Source: Martelella lutilitoris
GTDB taxonomy: Bacteria; Pseudomonadota; Alphaproteobacteria; Rhizobiales; Rhizobiaceae
Direction of reading: 5' to 3'
NCBI RefSeq assembly: GCF_005924265.1
Contig: NZ_VCLB01000002.1
Coordinates: forward strand, 62,001-126,000
DNA: 64,000 nt
Shown here: positions 1 through 8,926 of the stretch, piece by piece
How positions within the stretch are numbered: the stretch's first letter is position 1
Layout: each line of letters starts with the position of its first letter
Made by a program: the position numbers and the translations under genes
The notes under the pieces: model-generated
What the model was told of the DNA's origin: nothing
What the model saw: the letters and a program-made list of their open reading frames with translations, nothing else
Databases searched by the model: none

Positions 1-384
1 TCCAACGCTCGCCTGCTCGGCACATTCCTGCTCTTGATGTTCGGCCTGGTGATCGCGCACCTCTTTCTGGCGGCCGGCAGAAGGCGGCTTGTCGATGTGC
101 TGCCCGGCGTCATCCTGACGCTGGTCGTCTGGTCGGTCTTCGCGTCCGGCTTCGCCTACTATCTCGGCACCTTCGCCCAGTACAGCGCCACCTATGCCGG
201 TCTCGCGACGCCGATGATCCTGCTGGTCTTCCTCTATTCGATCGGCGTGATCCTGCTCTTGGGCGCGGAGGTGAATGCGGCGCTCTTGAAATACAAGGTC
301 ATCAAGCACGCGCCATGGAGTCGCCATCACGCCCGCAAGGCAAGGCATTCAGAAACCGCACATGACCCTAATGGCAGCGGGTGA
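1..384 (+). CDS. YihY/virulence factor BrkB family membrane protein (C-terminal part)
   Basis: The reading frame is open from the first base, so the gene starts outside the window and only the last 127 residues are present. They hold two or three strongly hydrophobic segments, the last ending in LLLGAEVNAAL, the typical end of YihY/BrkB inner-membrane proteins, followed by a short basic hydrophilic tail. The biochemical role of this family is not settled; the old link to ribonuclease BN is not supported. The last 36 bases overlap the convergent gluQ gene. Family assignment rests on the C-terminal pattern only. Confidence 0.8.
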   Translation, partial: SNARLLGTFLLLMFGLVIAHLFLAAGRRRLVDVLPGVILTLVVWSVFASGFAYYLGTFAQYSATYAGLATPMILLVFLYSIGVILLLGAEVNAALLKYKVIKHAPWSRHHARKARHSETAHDPNGSG

Positions 385-1239
385 GGCGCCGTTTGCGCGC
401 AGTTCGGAAAGCGCGGTGTCGCCGTTCGATTTCGAAAGCTTGCGGCCGTCCTCATCCAGCATCAGCCGGTGATGGTGGTAGATCGGGGCAGGCAGGCCGA
501 GAAGCGCCTGCAGCAACCGGTGGACGGCGGTGGCGTGATAAAGGTCCATGCCGCGCACCACATGGGTTATGCCCTGTGCGGCGTCATCGGTGACGACGGA
601 AAGGTGATAGCTCGAAGGCGCATCAGAGCGCGACAGCACGATATCGCCCCAGGCCGAAGGGTTTGCCGGTACTTCGACAATGCCGTCCGCCGTCTCCTCC
701 ATCCAGAAAAGCGGCGCTTCCAGCGTGTTGAGGGCCTCTTCCATATCGAGCCGGAACGCATGGCGCATGCCCGTGGCCAGAAGATCCTGTCGCTCTTGCC
801 GGGAACGTCGGCGATCGCGGTCCGGATAAAGCGGCGCGCCATCGGGATCACGCGGCCAGGTTTTTCCGGAAGCCTCGCTCTCGCCGACCAGCCGTTTCAC
901 CTCGCCGCGCGTCATGAAGGCCGGATAGGCGAGCTTGCGGTCGATCAGCATTTGCAGCATGTTCTGGTAATCGGCGAAATGTTCGGACTGGCGGAAGACC
1001 GGCCCGTCAAAGCCGATCCCAAGCCAGCGCAGGTCTTCGATGACGCCCTTCTCCAGAGCCGGCGTGCAGCGGGCGCGGTCGATATCCTCGATCCTCAGCA
1101 GCAGCCTGCCGCCTGCCGCTTTCGCGCGCCGCTCGTTCTCGAGGGCGGAAAGCGCGTGGCCCAGGTGCAAGCGGCCGTTCGGGCTCGGCGCAAAGCGGAA
1201 AACGGGTCGATCGTGGTTCTGGTTCATGCGATGAGGCAT
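349..1239 (-). CDS. gluQ: Glutamyl-Q tRNA(Asp) synthetase
   Basis: A shortened GluRS paralogue that attaches glutamate to queuosine at position 34 of tRNA(Asp) in the cytoplasm. The 296 residues contain the class I signature near the N terminus (RFAPSPNGRLHLGHALSA, HLGH as the HIGH motif) and a KLSKS motif near residue 268. The anticodon-binding domain of true GluRS is absent, as expected for GluQ-RS. The zinc-site cysteines of the E. coli enzyme appear to be missing: the segment that usually reads YPCFC reads YPAFM. An ATG four codons downstream is an alternative start. It diverges from the DNA glycosylase gene with 34 bases between starts. Confidence 0.93.
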   Translation of the reverse strand: MPHRMNQNHDRPVFRFAPSPNGRLHLGHALSALENERRAKAAGGRLLLRIEDIDRARCTPALEKGVIEDLRWLGIGFDGPVFRQSEHFADYQNMLQMLIDRKLAYPAFMTRGEVKRLVGESEASGKTWPRDPDGAPLYPDRDRRRSRQERQDLLATGMRHAFRLDMEEALNTLEAPLFWMEETADGIVEVPANPSAWGDIVLSRSDAPSSYHLSVVTDDAAQGITHVVRGMDLYHATAVHRLLQALLGLPAPIYHHHRLMLDEDGRKLSKSNGDTALSELRANGASPAAIRVMCGF

Positions 1240-1273
1240 TCGCTTTCACTGTTCGCCGGGAGGGACAAGACCG

Positions 1274-1918
1274 ATGCAGCGCATCAGCAACAGAGCCGAT
1301 CTTGATCGCGCCGTGGTCCGGTTATGCGAAAGCGCGCCGGCAATGGCAAGCATCGCGGCACAAAGCGGCGAAATCCCGCTCAGGCTGCGGCCCGGCGGTT
1401 TCGAGGGGCTTGCGGAGGTGGTCACCGGTCAGCTGATTTCCAAACAGGCGGCAGCTTCCATTTTTGCCCGTATCAAGGCGGCCTGTCATCCGCTGACGCC
1501 GGAGACCTTTCTTACGCTCTTACCCGAAACGCGCGCGGGCCTCGGCCTCACCCGCGCCAAGCAGGCAAGCCTTGAGGCGATTGCTCTGGCCATCCTTGAC
1601 GGCCGTCTCGACCTTGCGCGCGTTGCCGACATGCCGAGCGAGGAGGCCATTGCCGCGCTCACGGTCCATCGCGGCATCGGGCCGTGGACGGCGGAGGTCT
1701 ATCTGATGTTCTCCGCCGGACATATCGACATCTTTCCGGCCGGCGATCTGGCGTTGCGCGCCGCTGCCGCGCAGGCCTTCTCGCTTGGTCGCAGGCCCGA
1801 CATCGACGCGCTGAGGACGCTTGCCGAGGACTGGCGTCCCTGCCGCGCCGTGGCGGCCCGAATCCTCTGGGCCTATTACGCCCGCGTCATGAAAAAAGAC
1901 GTTCTTCCGGTGGGATAA
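1274..1918 (+). CDS. DNA-3-methyladenine glycosylase II (AlkA-like, HhH-GPD)
   Basis: Base-excision repair glycosylase that should remove alkylated bases such as 3-methyladenine. The 214-residue protein is a compact HhH-GPD domain without the AlkA N-terminal TBP-like domain. The helix-hairpin-helix reads HRGIGPWTAEVYLM (about residues 132-145), and the expected catalytic aspartate lies in FPAGDLALR about 15 residues later. GGGAGG-like purines about nine bases upstream support the ATG. It diverges from gluQ. Substrate range within the superfamily cannot be read from the sequence. Confidence 0.88.
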   Translation: MQRISNRADLDRAVVRLCESAPAMASIAAQSGEIPLRLRPGGFEGLAEVVTGQLISKQAAASIFARIKAACHPLTPETFLTLLPETRAGLGLTRAKQASLEAIALAILDGRLDLARVADMPSEEAIAALTVHRGIGPWTAEVYLMFSAGHIDIFPAGDLALRAAAAQAFSLGRRPDIDALRTLAEDWRPCRAVAARILWAYYARVMKKDVLPVG

Positions 1919-2034
1919 AGAATTACCTGTCATTTACCCACTGCATTCGACGCCTCGATTTATCAGGCTTCACAATGCTGTAACAACAAGCCTAATATAC
2001 AGGAGAAAGATGCCGAATCGATCAGGAGAGCAAC

Positions 2035-2592
2035 TTGACGATTGCAGTCTCGCCTCAGGCCTTGCCGGCGCTTGTTCTGAACGCCGACTACAGGCCCCTG
2101 AGCTATTACCCCTTGTCGCTGTGGTCCTGGCAGGACGCGATCAAGGCTGTCTTTCTTGACCGCGTGAACATCATTGCCGAATATGATCAGGCCGTTTCGT
2201 CACCCAGCTTTTCCATGCGCCTGCCGAGCGTGGTCTGCCTGAAAACCTACATAAAACCTTCGCGCAATCCGGCCTTTACCCGCTTCAACGTGTTCCTGCG
2301 CGACCGGTTTCAGTGTCAGTATTGCGGAACCCGCGACGAACTGACCTTTGACCATGTTATCCCGCGCTGTCGCGGCGGACAGACCACCTGGGAAAACGTG
2401 GTCGCCGCCTGTTCGCCCTGCAATCTGAAGAAGGGTTCGCGCCTGCCCAAACAGGCCGGCATGATCCCCCACCAGAAGCCGTTCCAGCCAACGGTGCAGG
2501 ACCTGCACAACAACGGCCGCCTGTTCCCGCCGAACTATCTGCACGAAAGCTGGCTCGACTATCTCTACTGGGACAGCGAACTGGAACCGTAA
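2035..2592 (+). CDS. HNH endonuclease
   Basis: A 185-residue protein with a compact HNH nuclease core: a zinc-type pair CQYC (about residues 98-101), then FDHVIPRCRGG with the catalytic DH, and ENVVAACSPCN with a second CxxC pair. Such stand-alone HNH proteins are widespread in Rhizobiales chromosomes and their role is not defined. I chose the TTG start because GGAG lies seven bases upstream and the conserved N terminus follows directly; an ATG at 2010 is in another frame. It sits alone and converges on the HAD phosphatase gene with a terminator hairpin between them. Confidence 0.88.
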   Translation: MTIAVSPQALPALVLNADYRPLSYYPLSLWSWQDAIKAVFLDRVNIIAEYDQAVSSPSFSMRLPSVVCLKTYIKPSRNPAFTRFNVFLRDRFQCQYCGTRDELTFDHVIPRCRGGQTTWENVVAACSPCNLKKGSRLPKQAGMIPHQKPFQPTVQDLHNNGRLFPPNYLHESWLDYLYWDSELEP

Positions 2593-2635
2593 GCAGGGTT
2601 TCGGGTGGGATTGTAAATGCACCCATAAAAGTCAC

Positions 2636-2666
2636 AAAAAAAGGTCGCGGCATTCGCGCCGCGACC
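2636..2666 (-). terminator. Rho-independent terminator for the HAD/sulfatase genes
   Basis: A perfect 9-bp stem (2643-2651 with 2658-2666, GGTCGCGGC) with a six-base loop is followed, reading the minus strand, by seven T residues (2642-2636). It lies just downstream of the HAD phosphatase stop and ends leftward transcription before the HNH gene. Confidence 0.88.
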
Positions 2667-2674
2667 AAGGTGGG

Positions 2675-3700
2675 TTACTTCGCCGCGGACGGGAAGATCG
2701 TTGACCAGTCATTCTTCATGCTGATCACGGTCCAGTCGCTGGCATCCGCCTCGTCGAGGGTCGACTGCGACATGTGACCAAAGGGAGAATCGGGTAGGCC
2801 GCCTGCGGGCCCATAGGCATATTCGCGGGTCCCGTCATCGTGATGGACCAGCATCATCAATGTGGCGGCAGGGCCAGCGGCGGTCCATTCCAGCATCTGG
2901 CGGTCGCCATCCGAATTGCCGAAGGCCGCGACGGGGCGCTTGCCGATGAAGGCGTTGATGCCGACGGGTTTGCCGTCCTTGTCATCGTCGAAGGCAAGTT
3001 CGGCAAGCCTGGTGAGTTGCGGTTCGCCGTCGATGATCTCGAACTTGGTCTTGACCGAAGAACCGACCACCTGCTCGGGCGGAATGCCGTAGACATCCTC
3101 GGTGATGACGCGCATGAACTCGATGCCGCCGCCGGAGACGATATAGGTCTTGAAGTCGTTGTCGCGCAAATAGTCCAGCACTTCCAGCATCGGCTGGTAG
3201 GCGAGCTCGGTATAGGGCCGGTCGAAACGCGGATGCTTTGCCGTCTTGAACCAATCGGCGACGATTTGCTCGAAGTCTGCCGTGCTCATACCGGTATGGG
3301 TCGCGGCAATCAGTTCGACCACGCCCTTCTTGCCGCTTTTTTCGAGCCCCTTCATGTCGCCGGCAAGCACGGATTTGAACGGCTCGGTCGTCTTCCATTC
3401 CGGATGCTGCGGCGCAAGCGCCTTGACGCGGTCGAGCGCGAAGGCAAGCTGGGTATACATGGGATGCTCGGTCCACAGCGTGCCGTCATTGTCGAAAACG
3501 GCGATCCGGTCCGCGGGCGCGACATAGTTGGGGCCGGTCTCGTCCGTCGCGCTTGCGACGAAATCGAGAATGGCCTGCTTGGTGTCTCCTGCGTTCCATG
3601 AGGGCAGCGGTTCGGTGTCCTGCGCCATCGCAGGAACCAGCAGACCGGCCATGAAGACCGGCGCAATCAGAGCCGCGCGTATCGGGCCAACAATGCTCAT
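2675..3700 (-). CDS. Exported HAD-superfamily phosphatase
   Basis: A 341-residue haloacid dehalogenase-type hydrolase. It opens with a signal peptide ending near AMA at residues 24-26, then the nucleophile motif VFDNDGTLW (Asp70 and Asp72) and, near the C terminus, AFGNSDGDRQML as the metal-binding motif IV. A periplasmic phosphatase of the SerB-like HAD group is the best reading; the substrate is unknown. I start it at 3700 because GGAGG stands eight bases upstream; 18 more codons are open upstream. It follows the sulfatase on the same strand, suggesting joint release of sulfate and phosphate from organic esters. Confidence 0.85.
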   Translation of the reverse strand: MSIVGPIRAALIAPVFMAGLLVPAMAQDTEPLPSWNAGDTKQAILDFVASATDETGPNYVAPADRIAVFDNDGTLWTEHPMYTQLAFALDRVKALAPQHPEWKTTEPFKSVLAGDMKGLEKSGKKGVVELIAATHTGMSTADFEQIVADWFKTAKHPRFDRPYTELAYQPMLEVLDYLRDNDFKTYIVSGGGIEFMRVITEDVYGIPPEQVVGSSVKTKFEIIDGEPQLTRLAELAFDDDKDGKPVGINAFIGKRPVAAFGNSDGDRQMLEWTAAGPAATLMMLVHHDDGTREYAYGPAGGLPDSPFGHMSQSTLDEADASDWTVISMKNDWSTIFPSAAK

Positions 3701-3797
3701 CTCATTCCTCCAGTTATGGTATGCGGGTGCAGATTTGCATAATGCAGGCAGCATAAGGCCCGGCAGACCCCCAGGCGCCAGGTCGCTTATGTGCCAA

Positions 3798-3826
3798 CCG
3801 GGCCGGCCCCGAAAGGACCGGCCCGG
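3798..3826 (-). other. Intergenic stem-loop between sulfatase and HAD genes
   Basis: A perfect 9-bp inverted repeat (CCGGGCCGG at 3798-3806 and CCGGCCCGG at 3818-3826) lies 16 bases after the sulfatase stop. There is no T-run on the minus strand, so it may attenuate or protect the sulfatase transcript rather than fully terminate it. Confidence 0.55.
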
Positions 3827-3841
3827 CTCACTCAGTCTGGC

Positions 3842-5581
3842 TTAGTCATGCGCCGGATTGGCGGATTTGACCTGCTGCATGACCTGGTCGAGGTTGTAGC
3901 TGGCGGGGTTTTGAAGCGGCGGGAATTCCTTGTAGGTTTCCAGTTCCTGCAGCCACAGAGCCTGTCCGATCGGCAGCATGTTCCAATCGTAGATATAGGC
4001 TGTCAGCGGGCCGCCGAGTGCGCCACCGACACCGGTAAGCGTCTTGGTGAACGAGCCGATCGACTGCTCGAAGGGATCGCGCTTGATGTTGACCACCTGG
4101 GTCCAGCTGTACTGCTCGACGCCATTGAAGGTCTTGGTCGGATCCTGATCGACCATGGCGAAATACATCTTCCAGTTCTTGTAGCGCACCGCCGAAGGCG
4201 TCTGGCCGGAATAGTAGAAGAAGGTATCGCGCACCGGCGGGTTCTTGCCGGTCATGGCCCCGAACTGGTTCACGCCGTCGAGCCGGGTCTTGACGATGCC
4301 GGGATATTCGCCGGCCTGGATCTGCTTGTTCAGATCGTCGCCCTTCGGACCGCCGGCGATTTCGACCAGGGTCGGCAACCAGTCAAGCGCTGCGAAGATG
4401 TCGTTGTTGACGGTGCCAGGTTCGATGTGGCCGGGCCAGCGGACCACGAGCGGCACGCGCATGCCACCTTCCCAGGTGGACAGCTTGCCCGCGGCAAACG
4501 GTGTGACACCGCCATCGGGGAAGGTGATCGTTTCCGCGCCGTTATCGGTGGTGAAAACCAGGATTGTGTTGTCGAGCTCGCCCATGTCTTCGAGCTTCTG
4601 CATCACGAGACCGATATTGTCATCGAGCTGCTTCATCGCGGCTTCGTTGACGCCCCAGTCCTTGCCGCCCCTGGTGCCCAGCATGTTCTTGTACTTGTCC
4701 GACAGAACCGTCGTGACATGCATGCGGGCGGGGTTGTACCAGACGAAGAAGGGCTTGCCGGTCTTGTCCGGGTCCTTGCGGTCGAGGAAGTCGACAACCT
4801 TCGCCGAAATTTCCTCATCGACCGATGCCGAACGCTCCAGTGTCATCGGACCTTCATCCGTGCAGCTCTGGTTCGCCTCGGTACCGTCGGAGGATTTGCA
4901 GGAAATGATCGGACGCGGCGGCGTCATGCACAGACCGTCGGACGGATCAATGGCGCCGGGCGGATCGGACAGACCCGGAACCGGGGTGTTGGTGCACGGT
5001 GCAACGAGCGCCTGTTCGGTCGGGCTCGAGTTGATATCGGGGAAGCTGGCGGCCTGCATGGCGTCCAGATGGTAGAGATAGCCCCAATATTCTTCGAAAC
5101 CGTGCGCGGTCGGCAGGGATTCGGCCGTGTCGCCGAGATGGTTCTTGCCGAACTCGCCGGTGGAATAGCCGAGATCCATCAGGAAGCGGGCCAGAGACGG
5201 AGTCCCCTTGCGCAGATAGGATTCAGAGCCCGGGATTTCCGGCAGCAGCATGCCTGCGCGCACCGGGTTCATGCCGGTGAAGAAGGCGGTGCGGCCAGCC
5301 GTGCAGCTCTGCTCGGCGTAATAATCGGTGAACATCGCGCCTTCATGGCCAATGCGGTCGATATTCGGCGTTTCGCCGACCATCAGTCCGCGGTGGTAGA
5401 TGCCCGGCTGCATGTAGCCGACATCGTCTGCCATGATGAACATGATGTTGGGTTGGGACGGCTTGGTGCTAGCGCTGTCCTGCGCCAGGGCGCTAACCCC
5501 GGTCAGCGCCGATGCGCAAAGGGCAGCAGCCATCACGGCCCCCGTCCTTGCCAGGCGTCCAGGCTTGAAACTCAGTGTCAT
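3842..5581 (-). CDS. Exported sulfatase (arylsulfatase family)
   Basis: Hydrolyses sulfate esters in the periplasm. The 579-residue protein has a signal peptide ending at about residue 34 (ALAQD), the metal-binding pair ADD at 51-53, and the sulfatase signature with Cys93 in SCTAGR. That cysteine must be converted to formylglycine by a maturase not seen in the window. Residues 196-240 form an unusual insertion with four cysteines (196, 218, 228, 240). The start at 5581 is set by GGAGGGA about six bases upstream. A HAD phosphatase follows and an AraC-type regulator diverges. The natural substrate cannot be told from the sequence. Confidence 0.92.
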   Translation of the reverse strand: MTLSFKPGRLARTGAVMAAALCASALTGVSALAQDSASTKPSQPNIMFIMADDVGYMQPGIYHRGLMVGETPNIDRIGHEGAMFTDYYAEQSCTAGRTAFFTGMNPVRAGMLLPEIPGSESYLRKGTPSLARFLMDLGYSTGEFGKNHLGDTAESLPTAHGFEEYWGYLYHLDAMQAASFPDINSSPTEQALVAPCTNTPVPGLSDPPGAIDPSDGLCMTPPRPIISCKSSDGTEANQSCTDEGPMTLERSASVDEEISAKVVDFLDRKDPDKTGKPFFVWYNPARMHVTTVLSDKYKNMLGTRGGKDWGVNEAAMKQLDDNIGLVMQKLEDMGELDNTILVFTTDNGAETITFPDGGVTPFAAGKLSTWEGGMRVPLVVRWPGHIEPGTVNNDIFAALDWLPTLVEIAGGPKGDDLNKQIQAGEYPGIVKTRLDGVNQFGAMTGKNPPVRDTFFYYSGQTPSAVRYKNWKMYFAMVDQDPTKTFNGVEQYSWTQVVNIKRDPFEQSIGSFTKTLTGVGGALGGPLTAYIYDWNMLPIGQALWLQELETYKEFPPLQNPASYNLDQVMQQVKSANPAHD

Positions 5582-5943
5582 GGATAGTCCCTCCATCTTG
5601 CTCCGGCTTTGGTCCGGGCGTCGCTAGAATGATTGTGAATTCATTGACTGACGTGTCGGACAGTGCGCTTGCGCGCGGCCGAATTCGGTGTGATCCCTGA
5701 AGCGGATACTGATCCGCCCCCACCTGCCTGAACTTGTTTTTCCGTCATATGCGCGTTGAGGTTGACGCCGGGAATTGCTATGTCTTGCGAAAGCCCCAAC
5801 AAATGCATCCCTTCTGCCGGAATGGTCATCGGCATCTGGACTTGTTCAGTTTAGATCGGTTCGCACCCGTCCCTTGGTGCTTGTTGAAACTATCGCCAAT
5901 TGACAAAGGTCGCTTTTCATTTGACGTCACTTTGGAGTAGCCG
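5582..5943. promoter_or_regulatory. Divergent control region between sulfatase and AraC regulator
   Basis: This 362-base gap contains no convincing gene. It must hold the promoters of the leftward sulfatase and the rightward AraC-type gene. A small hairpin, GCGGAT/ATCCGC, lies at 5702-5717. I could not pick out a repeated AraC half-site with confidence. Confidence 0.5.
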
Positions 5944-6990
5944 ATGCCGAAAAGTGGAAACCCGGTCGCGCTGGCGCGCTTGAGAGGGATCGGCCCGTTG
6001 CCGGCCATGATCGAGGATGCCGCTGGCGACCGCGGTCTGATCAGGACGTTTCGGGACGCCGGCCTTCCGCTTGAAGTGCTCGACCACAAGGATATGCCGA
6101 TCCCGCTCAGTCTGATGAGCGCGCTTTTCGAGAACGGTGCCAGAACGCTTGGCGACCGGACCTTCGGATTGTCGGTCGGCAGGCGCATGTCCTACAGGGT
6201 CTACGGGCATTGGTCCGACTACAGCGGTCAGGCGGGCGACCTGGCGGGCGCCTTGCAACGCGCATGTGCAACCGTCGGCTCTCAGTTGCTCGGTTCAAAG
6301 ATGGAATTCGGCCGGGAACACGATCGTTGGTTCTGGAGGGTCACGCCGCGGCTTGGCCGCGAAAACAGTGTTCAATATTCAGACCATATCATCTTTCCCA
6401 TGCTGGCCTTTGCCCGGATTTATCTTGGCGCGGACTGGAGGCCGGATTATATCGAGGTCGGCTATCCGCGGGACAAGGCCGCCTTGAGCATCGAGACCGC
6501 GCTTCAGACCGGACTGCGGTGCGGCCGGCGCGGCGTTGCCATTCCCTTTTCCGAAGAAGAACTCGCGCGACCGCATCCTGCCATGGCTGCGATCTCGTTG
6601 CGGCCTTTGACGCTGAAGGCGGTGACGGATGACGTGTTGCTCAAGGACGCGCCGGAGCCGGCGCGTTCATTCTCAGCCATCGTGACCTTGCGTTTGCTGG
6701 CGGGCGAGAGCGATATAGAGGGCGCCGCCGAAATCGCCGGCTATGGCGTTCAGGGCCTTCAGCGTCGCCTGCGGATCACGGGTTATACCTATCGTGAAGT
6801 TCTTGAGACGGCCCGGTGCAAGCGGGCTCAGACGCTGTTGTCTGAGACTGACCTTTCCGTCTCGCAGATCGCGTTCGCGCTCGGTTACGAGGAGCACGCG
6901 AATTTCAGCCGCGCCTTCCAGCGGTGGATGGGGTGTTCGCCCTCCGCGTTCAGGGCGAGGGTCGCGAATACCAGTCGTCCGCGGGCATAG
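5944..6990 (+). CDS. AraC family transcriptional regulator
   Basis: A 348-residue regulator. Residues about 20-200 match the arabinose-binding-like N-terminal domain found in OruR/ArgR-type AraC proteins. The C-terminal 100 residues form the paired helix-turn-helix, with DLSVSQIAFALGYEEHANFS followed by FQRWMGCSPSAFR. It stands alone, divergent from the sulfatase-HAD pair, so those genes are its most likely target, with a sulfate ester or its product as effector; this is inference from position. Confidence 0.9.
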   Translation: MPKSGNPVALARLRGIGPLPAMIEDAAGDRGLIRTFRDAGLPLEVLDHKDMPIPLSLMSALFENGARTLGDRTFGLSVGRRMSYRVYGHWSDYSGQAGDLAGALQRACATVGSQLLGSKMEFGREHDRWFWRVTPRLGRENSVQYSDHIIFPMLAFARIYLGADWRPDYIEVGYPRDKAALSIETALQTGLRCGRRGVAIPFSEEELARPHPAMAAISLRPLTLKAVTDDVLLKDAPEPARSFSAIVTLRLLAGESDIEGAAEIAGYGVQGLQRRLRITGYTYREVLETARCKRAQTLLSETDLSVSQIAFALGYEEHANFSRAFQRWMGCSPSAFRARVANTSRPRA

Positions 6991-7174
6991 GCCGACATTT
7001 CAGACGGCAGCCATCACGCCGGCGCCCGCGGTCCATCGGGACCTGTGCGGCAACAGGCCTGTCTTTCTTTCGCTGCGTTTCTGCGGACCTGCCCTTTTCG
7101 TATGCCGCAAAAGCGGATAGGGCTCGGGAGATGGCTGAAAGGCCGAGCAATCTGACAGGTCAGGATGACGCGCG

Positions 7175-8470
7175 ATGATGCCGAAGCAATATATCATTCC
7201 CGGGATGATGATCCGGGACATGCTGGTGCCGGTGCCGCTCGACTGGTCGAAACCGGACGGCGCTTTTATCCAGATTTTCGTGCGCGAGATCGTTGATCCG
7301 GTGAAACGGCGCGATGACCTGCCGACGCTCGCCTTCCTGCAGGGCGGGCCAGGCGGCAAGTCGCCACGGCCCATCGGCGGCGGGCCGTCCTGGCTTGCCG
7401 AGGCGCTGAAGACACATCGCGTTATTTTGATTGACCAGCGCGGCACAGGGCGCAGCAGCCGCATCGAGGCCGAAACCATGGCGCGCTTTGAGAGCGGCGA
7501 GGCGGCGGCCGACTATCTGATGCATTTTCGCGCCGACAGCATCGTTGCCGATTGCGAACATGTGCGCAAGAACCTGATGGGCGATCGCAAATGGGAGACG
7601 CTCGGCCAGAGTTTCGGCGGCTTCATCACGCTCACCTATCTGTCCCAGGCGCCGGAGGGGCTTTCCGCCTGCTATGTGACCGGCGGTCTTTCCGGCCTTT
7701 CTGCCTCGGCGGACGAGGTCTATCGCCGCACCTATCCGCGCGTTCTTGCCAAGAACCGGCACTATCACAAGCGCTATCCCCATGATTCAGGCCTGTTCTC
7801 GCGCATCGCCGATCACATCAAAGCCAATGACGTCCGCCTGCCGGACGGCGACCGGCTGACCGTGCGTCGGCTGCAGACGCTGGGGTTCGCCTTTGGCGGG
7901 GCGACCGGTTTCGAAAGCGTTCACTGGCTGATGGATGAAGCCTTTTCCGATCCCGATGAAACGAGGCTCTCCGACAGCTTCCTCTATTCCGTCATGGCGG
8001 CGACGGGTTTCGATGCCAATCCGCTCTACGCCGTTCTGCAGGAAAGCATTTACGGGCAGGGGAGCGCCCCGACGAACTGGGCCGCCGAACGCATCCGGGC
8101 CGAGTTTCCCCGCTTCCATCCCGATCAGCGACCGCTGATGATGACCGGCGAAATGGTCTATCCGTGGATGTTCGAGGAAATCCGGTCGCTGCGTCCGTTT
8201 CGGGATGCGGCGGAAGCGCTTGCCGCGCGGACCGACTATCCGCCGCTTTATGACGCGACCCGGCTCTTTGCCAATGACATTCCGGTTGCCGCTGCCGTCT
8301 ACCACGACGACATGTATGTCGACGCCGGGCTTTCGCTGGAGACGGCCGGCCGTCTCGGCAATTGCCAGGCCTGGGTCACGAACGAATACGAGCATGACGG
8401 GCTGCGCCAGAGTCCGGATGTCTTCCGCCGCCTGCGCAAGCTCGTGCAGGAACGCGGCGGCCCGCTCTGA
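7175..8470 (+). CDS. Alpha/beta hydrolase, proline iminopeptidase-like (peptidase S33 group)
   Basis: A 431-residue cytoplasmic hydrolase. Seen directly: an oxyanion-hole segment FLQGGPGGKS (55-63), DQRGTGRS (87-94), the nucleophile elbow GQSFGGF with Ser146, and a likely catalytic His in YEHDGL near the C terminus. This arrangement, with a large cap domain, matches prolyl aminopeptidases that release N-terminal proline. The usual HGGPG has Gln in place of His. No signal peptide is present. It is monocistronic and converges on the MaoC gene with only nine bases between stops. Confidence 0.88.
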   Translation: MMPKQYIIPGMMIRDMLVPVPLDWSKPDGAFIQIFVREIVDPVKRRDDLPTLAFLQGGPGGKSPRPIGGGPSWLAEALKTHRVILIDQRGTGRSSRIEAETMARFESGEAAADYLMHFRADSIVADCEHVRKNLMGDRKWETLGQSFGGFITLTYLSQAPEGLSACYVTGGLSGLSASADEVYRRTYPRVLAKNRHYHKRYPHDSGLFSRIADHIKANDVRLPDGDRLTVRRLQTLGFAFGGATGFESVHWLMDEAFSDPDETRLSDSFLYSVMAATGFDANPLYAVLQESIYGQGSAPTNWAAERIRAEFPRFHPDQRPLMMTGEMVYPWMFEEIRSLRPFRDAAEALAARTDYPPLYDATRLFANDIPVAAAVYHDDMYVDAGLSLETAGRLGNCQAWVTNEYEHDGLRQSPDVFRRLRKLVQERGGPL

Positions 8471-8479
8471 TCCCTGGTA

Positions 8480-8926
8480 TTACTTGCCGCGCCTTTCCAC
8501 CAGATAGACATGGTCGCAGGCCATCACCACTTCCTGCCGCTGGTTCCAGACCCGGACCTCCTCGATCACCCGGCCATGGCCCGGCCGTTTCGGATCGTCC
8601 TCGCAGCGCGTGATCGTCAGGACTGTGTGGATCGTATCGCCGATGAAGACGGGCTTTGGAAAGCGCAGCCGCTCATAGCCATAGGTGAAGGAGAGGGGGT
8701 TGATCTCGGACGCCGACAGCCCGATGCCAATGGCGAAGGTCATGGTGCCATGGGCGATGCGCTGGCCGAAGGGATGATCCTTCATGAATTCCGCATCCAT
8801 GTGGTGGGGAAAGAAATCGCCCGTATGACCCGCGTGGACGACGAAATCGGTCTCCGTGATCGTCCTTCCACAGGTGCGGCGCTCCTCGCCGACCTTGATA
8901 TCCTCGAAATGGCGTGGCCGCTCCAT
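8480..8926 (-). CDS. MaoC family dehydratase
   Basis: A single hot-dog-fold domain of 148 residues, expected to add water to an enoyl-CoA (R-specific hydratase type) or dehydrate a 3-hydroxyacyl-CoA. The hydratase-2 motif is present as TGDFFPHH, with Asp37 and His42 as catalytic candidates; the usual Asn of the GDxNPxH pattern is Phe here. Its ATG overlaps the stop of the solute-binding-protein gene (TGATG), so it is the last gene of a coupled four-gene operon with a CoA-transferase, which would supply its CoA-ester substrate. Confidence 0.9.
   Translation of the reverse strand: MERPRHFEDIKVGEERRTCGRTITETDFVVHAGHTGDFFPHHMDAEFMKDHPFGQRIAHGTMTFAIGIGLSASEINPLSFTYGYERLRFPKPVFIGDTIHTVLTITRCEDDPKRPGHGRVIEEVRVWNQRQEVVMACDHVYLVERRGK

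Noticed and set aside
3791-5587. A long plus-strand open frame opposite the sulfatase gene
   Set aside because: No domain, no signal sequence and no ribosome-binding site. The minus-strand sulfatase has intact catalytic motifs.
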